DNA from: Streptomyces mashuensis
GTDB taxonomy: Bacteria; Actinomycetota; Actinomycetes; Streptomycetales; Streptomycetaceae
DNA length: 64,000 nucleotides
Assembly (NCBI RefSeq): GCF_014654785.1
Contig: NZ_BNBD01000009.1
Location: forward strand, 186,001-250,000
Reading direction: 5' to 3'
Below, in pieces: positions 60,966-64,000 of this stretch (position 1 is the first letter of the stretch; every line of letters starts with the position of its first letter). A program made the position numbers and the translations under genes. Below the pieces are notes generated by a model. It was given only the letters and a program-made list of their open reading frames with translations, ran no database searches and had not been told where the DNA came from.

Positions 60966-61784
60966 ATGAGCGCAGCCACGGACGGAATCCGGGAGGGCGT
61001 GCCCGTCTGGGCGGACGTCATGCTGGCCGACGTGGAGGCGGGCAAGCGTTTCTACGGCGAGCTGCTGGGATGGTCCTCCTTCCGGGACGCCGGCGGTGAA
61101 TACGGGAACTACGCGCAGGCGTTCCGCGGCGGGCGGAACGTGGCGGCACTGGCACCCAAGCCGGACGGCCGGATGCCGACGGCCTGGACGGTGTACTTCG
61201 CCTCGGCGGACGCGGCCGCCACGGCGGAGAGGATCAGAGCCGCCGGCGGGCAGATCATCATGGGCCCCATGGCCATCGGCCCGTTCGGCACCATGCTGAT
61301 GGCCGCCGACCCCGGCGGTGCGGTCTTCGGGGTGTGGGAGGCGGGCAGCCACAGGGGGTTCGAGGAACAGGGCGTGCCGGGCTGCTACGGCTGGACCGAG
61401 CTGTACACGTGGGACGCGAAGGCGGTCGACCCCTTCTACGAGGCGGTGTTCGGCTATGCGACGCACGACGTGAGCGAGGAGGCGGGCGTCGAGTTCGCCA
61501 TCTGGACGCCGGCGGGCAGTCCGGGGACTCCGGAGAACGCGGTGGCCGGCCGGGCGGTCATGGACGACCGGTTCCCACGGGAGATGCCCGCGCATTTCCT
61601 CGTCTACTTCGTCGTCGAGGACTGCGACGAGACGGTGCGCAGCGCGCTCCGGCTGCACGGGAGGGTCCTGCGGGACCCGCAGGACACCCCGTACGGGCGG
61701 TTCGCGGTGCTCGCCGACGATCAGGGAGCCGACTTCGCCGTCATCGACGTGTCCGCCGGCAGGAACGGTCCGGAGCGGGCCTGA
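60966..61784 (+). CDS. Two-domain VOC/glyoxalase-family protein
   Basis: A 272-residue protein with two vicinal-oxygen-chelate repeats. VPVWADVMLADVEAGKRFYGELLGWSSF begins the first (to about 125) and VPGCYGWTELYTWDAKAVDPFYEAVFGYATHDVS begins the second. Each has the usual TAYF/ADPGGA-type ending (MLMAADPGGAVFGVWEAG). Such duplicated VOC proteins are usually resistance or small-molecule-binding proteins in actinobacteria. ATG at 60966 behind AAGGAG. Tandem DnaA boxes lie upstream. Confidence 0.9.
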   Translation: MSAATDGIREGVPVWADVMLADVEAGKRFYGELLGWSSFRDAGGEYGNYAQAFRGGRNVAALAPKPDGRMPTAWTVYFASADAAATAERIRAAGGQIIMGPMAIGPFGTMLMAADPGGAVFGVWEAGSHRGFEEQGVPGCYGWTELYTWDAKAVDPFYEAVFGYATHDVSEEAGVEFAIWTPAGSPGTPENAVAGRAVMDDRFPREMPAHFLVYFVVEDCDETVRSALRLHGRVLRDPQDTPYGRFAVLADDQGADFAVIDVSAGRNGPERA

Positions 61785-62056
61785 CAGGACCTGGCAGGAG
61801 GGACGGGGAGCGGAGCCCGCATGGGGGGGGAGGGGTGGCGTGCGTATACGGGCGTGGGGCGGGAGGCGCAAGCCGGAATCGTCACTATCTGGTCGTATGT
61901 GACCTCATATGGCGGAGACACGGCGAAGCGTGACCCGGGTTCGCAACCGGGGCCCGCGCCAGGAAGAATCGGGGTGCGTACCCCGGGATAATTCCGCGGT
62001 GGACGCTGCACGGGGCTGAAACCCTTCAAGCCCCACGGGGAGGTGGCAGGCCAGTG

Positions 62057-64000
62057 GTGGAGCAGCTTACGCAGCACGACCCGAGACGGATCGGCCCGTT
62101 CGAGGTGCTCGGCCGGCTCGGTGCGGGCGGCATGGGGCTGGTCTATCTCGCCCGCTCGGCATCCGGCCGACGCGTGGCGATCAAGACGGTGCGCACGGAG
62201 CTCGCCGAGGACCAGCTCTTCCGCGTCCGCTTCACCCGCGAGGTGGAGGCGGCGCGGGCGGTCAGCGGCTTCTACACGGCGGCCGTCGTCGACGCCGACC
62301 CGCGTGCCGCGGTGCCGTGGCTCGCCACCGCCTACGTCCCGGCGCCCTCGCTCGAGGAGATCGTCACCGAATGCGGCCCCCTGCCGGCCCAGGCGGTGCG
62401 CTGGCTGGCCGCCGGTGTCGCCGAGGCGCTGCAGTCCATCCACGGCGCCGGCCTCGTCCACCGCGACCTGAAGCCCTCGAACGTGCTGGTCGTGGAGGAC
62501 GGCCCCCGGGTCATCGACTTCGGCATCGCCTCGGGCGTCTCCAACACCCGGCTCACCATGACCAACGTGGCCGTCGGCACGCCCGCCTACATGTCGCCCG
62601 AGCAGGCCAGGGACTCCCGCAGCGTCACCGGTGCCAGTGACATCTTCTCGCTCGGCTCCACACTGGTCTTCGCCGCGACCGGGCACGCGCCCTTCCACGG
62701 TGCCAACCCTGTCGAGACCGTCTTCATGCTGCTGCGCGAGGGCCCGGACCTCAGCGGGCTGCCGGACGAGCTGCGGCCCCTGATCGAGTCGTGCATGCAG
62801 ATGGCGGCGGAGAACCGGCCTTCCCCCGCCGATCTCCAGTCGCAGCTCGCCCCGCACCTGTTCGCCTCGGGCGGCGACGACGACAGCGGCACCGCCTCGG
62901 CCTGGCTGCCCGACAACGCCGTCTCCCTCATCGAGCAGCGCCGCGCCGGCCACCGGCCTGCCTCGCAGCCCGCGAGGGGCCGCAGCGGCGGCCGCGGCAG
63001 TGCCGTCGCCCCGCCGCCGCCCTCACGTCCGCCGGCGGCCGAGCCGTCGGTCGGCTACGAGCCGGCCGCGCCGCACGCCGGCCCCGCGTGGGGCAGCCGG
63101 GGCGGTACGGGGGCGCCGGACCCGCGCGGCGGCCTGAGCGCCCCGCCCGGCGTGCCTGCCGCAGCCGTACCGGCCGGCGCCCAGGGCCGGCACGCCGGTC
63201 CTGCCGCGGCTCCCGCCGTTGCGCCGCCGATGGGCGCCCCCGACGGCACCGTACGGCTCGGCGGCGCGCAGGTGCCGATCGGGCCGGGGCCGCGGGTCGC
63301 CGCGGCCCAGCCCGCCCAGGTGCCCGCCGCGCCCGTGACCGGCTGGGTGCGCCCTCCGGCGGGGGTGCCGGCCGTATCCGTGCCGGGCCAGACCTCGGCG
63401 CCGGCCGTCGCGCCCACGCCTGGGCCCGCGCCGGACGGGCAGACGGGCGCGCAGGGCGAGCCGGGCCGCTGGCGGCCGTGGCGGTTCCGCATGACGAACG
63501 ACGTGTGGGGCACTCCGGTGGTCGCCGACGACCTGCTCTACGTGACGTCCTTCGAGGTGCACGCGCTGGACGTGGCCAGTGGGCGGCGGCAGTTCAAGAC
63601 GCGGGACGTCGCCTGGGCGATGGCGGTCGCGGACAGCCGCATACACGCCTCCGACGGGCCCACGCTGTACGCGCTCGACGCCGCCGACGGCTCGGAGCGC
63701 TGGCGGCTGTCGACGGACGGCTGGGTGTACTCGCTCAAGGCCGACCGGGGCACGGTCGTCACCGGTACGCGGGGCGGTGGCGCCCAGGCCTGGGAGGCCG
63801 CCAACGGCGAGCTGCTGTGGGAGACGAGCGGCCTGCAGACCGACTTCGAGACGCCGGACTGCGGCCCTGTGATCCACGAGGGCACGGTGTTCGTGTGGTC
63901 CGACGGCCGGCTGCGCGCCCTGGAGGCGCGCACGGGCGCGGAGCGCTGGTCGTACCCCGTCGGGGACGCGGCGGCGTGCGGTGGCGTGCCCGTGCGGCTC
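62057..64000 (+). CDS. Ser/Thr protein kinase with PQQ-like beta-propeller domain (cut by window)
   Basis: 648 codons are visible. The kinase domain (about 10-270) has the Gly loop LGRLGAGGMGLVY, VAIKTVR, HRDLKPSNVLV, DFGIASGVS and AYMSPEQARD. A 200-residue Pro/Ala linker leads to PQQ/WD-like repeats (VWGTPVVADDLLYVTSFEVHALDVASGRR, LYALDAADGSERW, AWEAANGELLWE). This is the AfsK-like layout in which a propeller senses a signal. Starts GTG at 62054 or 62057. The 3' end is outside the window. It probably belongs to the kinase cluster split by the catabolic island. Confidence 0.93.
   Translation, partial: MEQLTQHDPRRIGPFEVLGRLGAGGMGLVYLARSASGRRVAIKTVRTELAEDQLFRVRFTREVEAARAVSGFYTAAVVDADPRAAVPWLATAYVPAPSLEEIVTECGPLPAQAVRWLAAGVAEALQSIHGAGLVHRDLKPSNVLVVEDGPRVIDFGIASGVSNTRLTMTNVAVGTPAYMSPEQARDSRSVTGASDIFSLGSTLVFAATGHAPFHGANPVETVFMLLREGPDLSGLPDELRPLIESCMQMAAENRPSPADLQSQLAPHLFASGGDDDSGTASAWLPDNAVSLIEQRRAGHRPASQPARGRSGGRGSAVAPPPPSRPPAAEPSVGYEPAAPHAGPAWGSRGGTGAPDPRGGLSAPPGVPAAAVPAGAQGRHAGPAAAPAVAPPMGAPDGTVRLGGAQVPIGPGPRVAAAQPAQVPAAPVTGWVRPPAGVPAVSVPGQTSAPAVAPTPGPAPDGQTGAQGEPGRWRPWRFRMTNDVWGTPVVADDLLYVTSFEVHALDVASGRRQFKTRDVAWAMAVADSRIHASDGPTLYALDAADGSERWRLSTDGWVYSLKADRGTVVTGTRGGGAQAWEAANGELLWETSGLQTDFETPDCGPVIHEGTVFVWSDGRLRALEARTGAERWSYPVGDAAACGGVPVRL

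Overview
The window is chromosomal DNA of very high G+C content, and its gene content and order are those of a Streptomyces. It carries the developmental regulators WhiD and BldM with a sigma-BldN-type promoter, a groES-groEL1 operon behind two CIRCE operators, guaB and guaB3, several Ser/Thr kinases and a deazaflavin-dependent nitroreductase-like gene. GTG and TTG starts and ATGA or TGATG overlaps are common.

Layout. (1) 1-8466 is a conserved housekeeping block: nnr, alr, an alpha/beta hydrolase, tsaE, a 64-residue protein, an L,D-transpeptidase-like protein without a catalytic cysteine, then the overlapping genes tsaB-rimI-tsaD for t6A tRNA modification. (2) 8467-14432 is an accessory segment: repeats and a terminator, an HTH/Zn-ribbon protein with an Uma2-family protein, and a leftward polymorphic-toxin locus of two WXG100-type proteins, a 580-residue protein ending in a CdiA-type RNase A domain, a candidate immunity gene, a truncated second RNase A fragment and a CdiI-like immunity gene. 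(3) 14491-34580 is core again: a THUMP-like methyltransferase, an esterase, a lipoprotein polysaccharide deacetylase, groES-groEL1, an SDR and LysR divergent pair, whiD, bldM, a SigD-like sigma factor, guaB, guaB3, an MreB paralogue, a nucleotide-sugar dehydrogenase that has lost its active-site cysteine, glpD and a penicillin-binding-type serine hydrolase. (4) 34680-38787 holds an active Ser/Thr kinase and a membrane pseudokinase. A third kinase, with a beta-propeller-like sensor, starts at 62057.

(5) Between the kinases, about 38.8-60.7 kb is a catabolic island: AMP- and ADP-forming acyl-CoA synthetases, an amidohydrolase, four acyl-CoA dehydrogenase subunits that look like two heteromeric pairs, an alcohol and an aldehyde dehydrogenase, an SDR, a PaaG-like crotonase, a flavin reductase, and a thiolase-fold protein without its nucleophile plus a DUF35 partner, resembling steroid side-chain aldolases. 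Its divergent promoters share a palindrome, CTGAC(R) N3 (Y)GTCAG, that I read by eye in six intergenic places, and a degenerate copy covers the start of a TetR gene at the end of the island. I infer a TetR-controlled regulon for degrading an acyl-CoA-activated carboxylic acid of unknown identity.

The most interesting parts are the toxin locus with its displaced second toxin-immunity remnant, the island-wide operator family with split acyl-CoA dehydrogenases, and several enzymes that have lost catalytic residues. No tRNA, rRNA, CRISPR array or intact insertion sequence was recognised.
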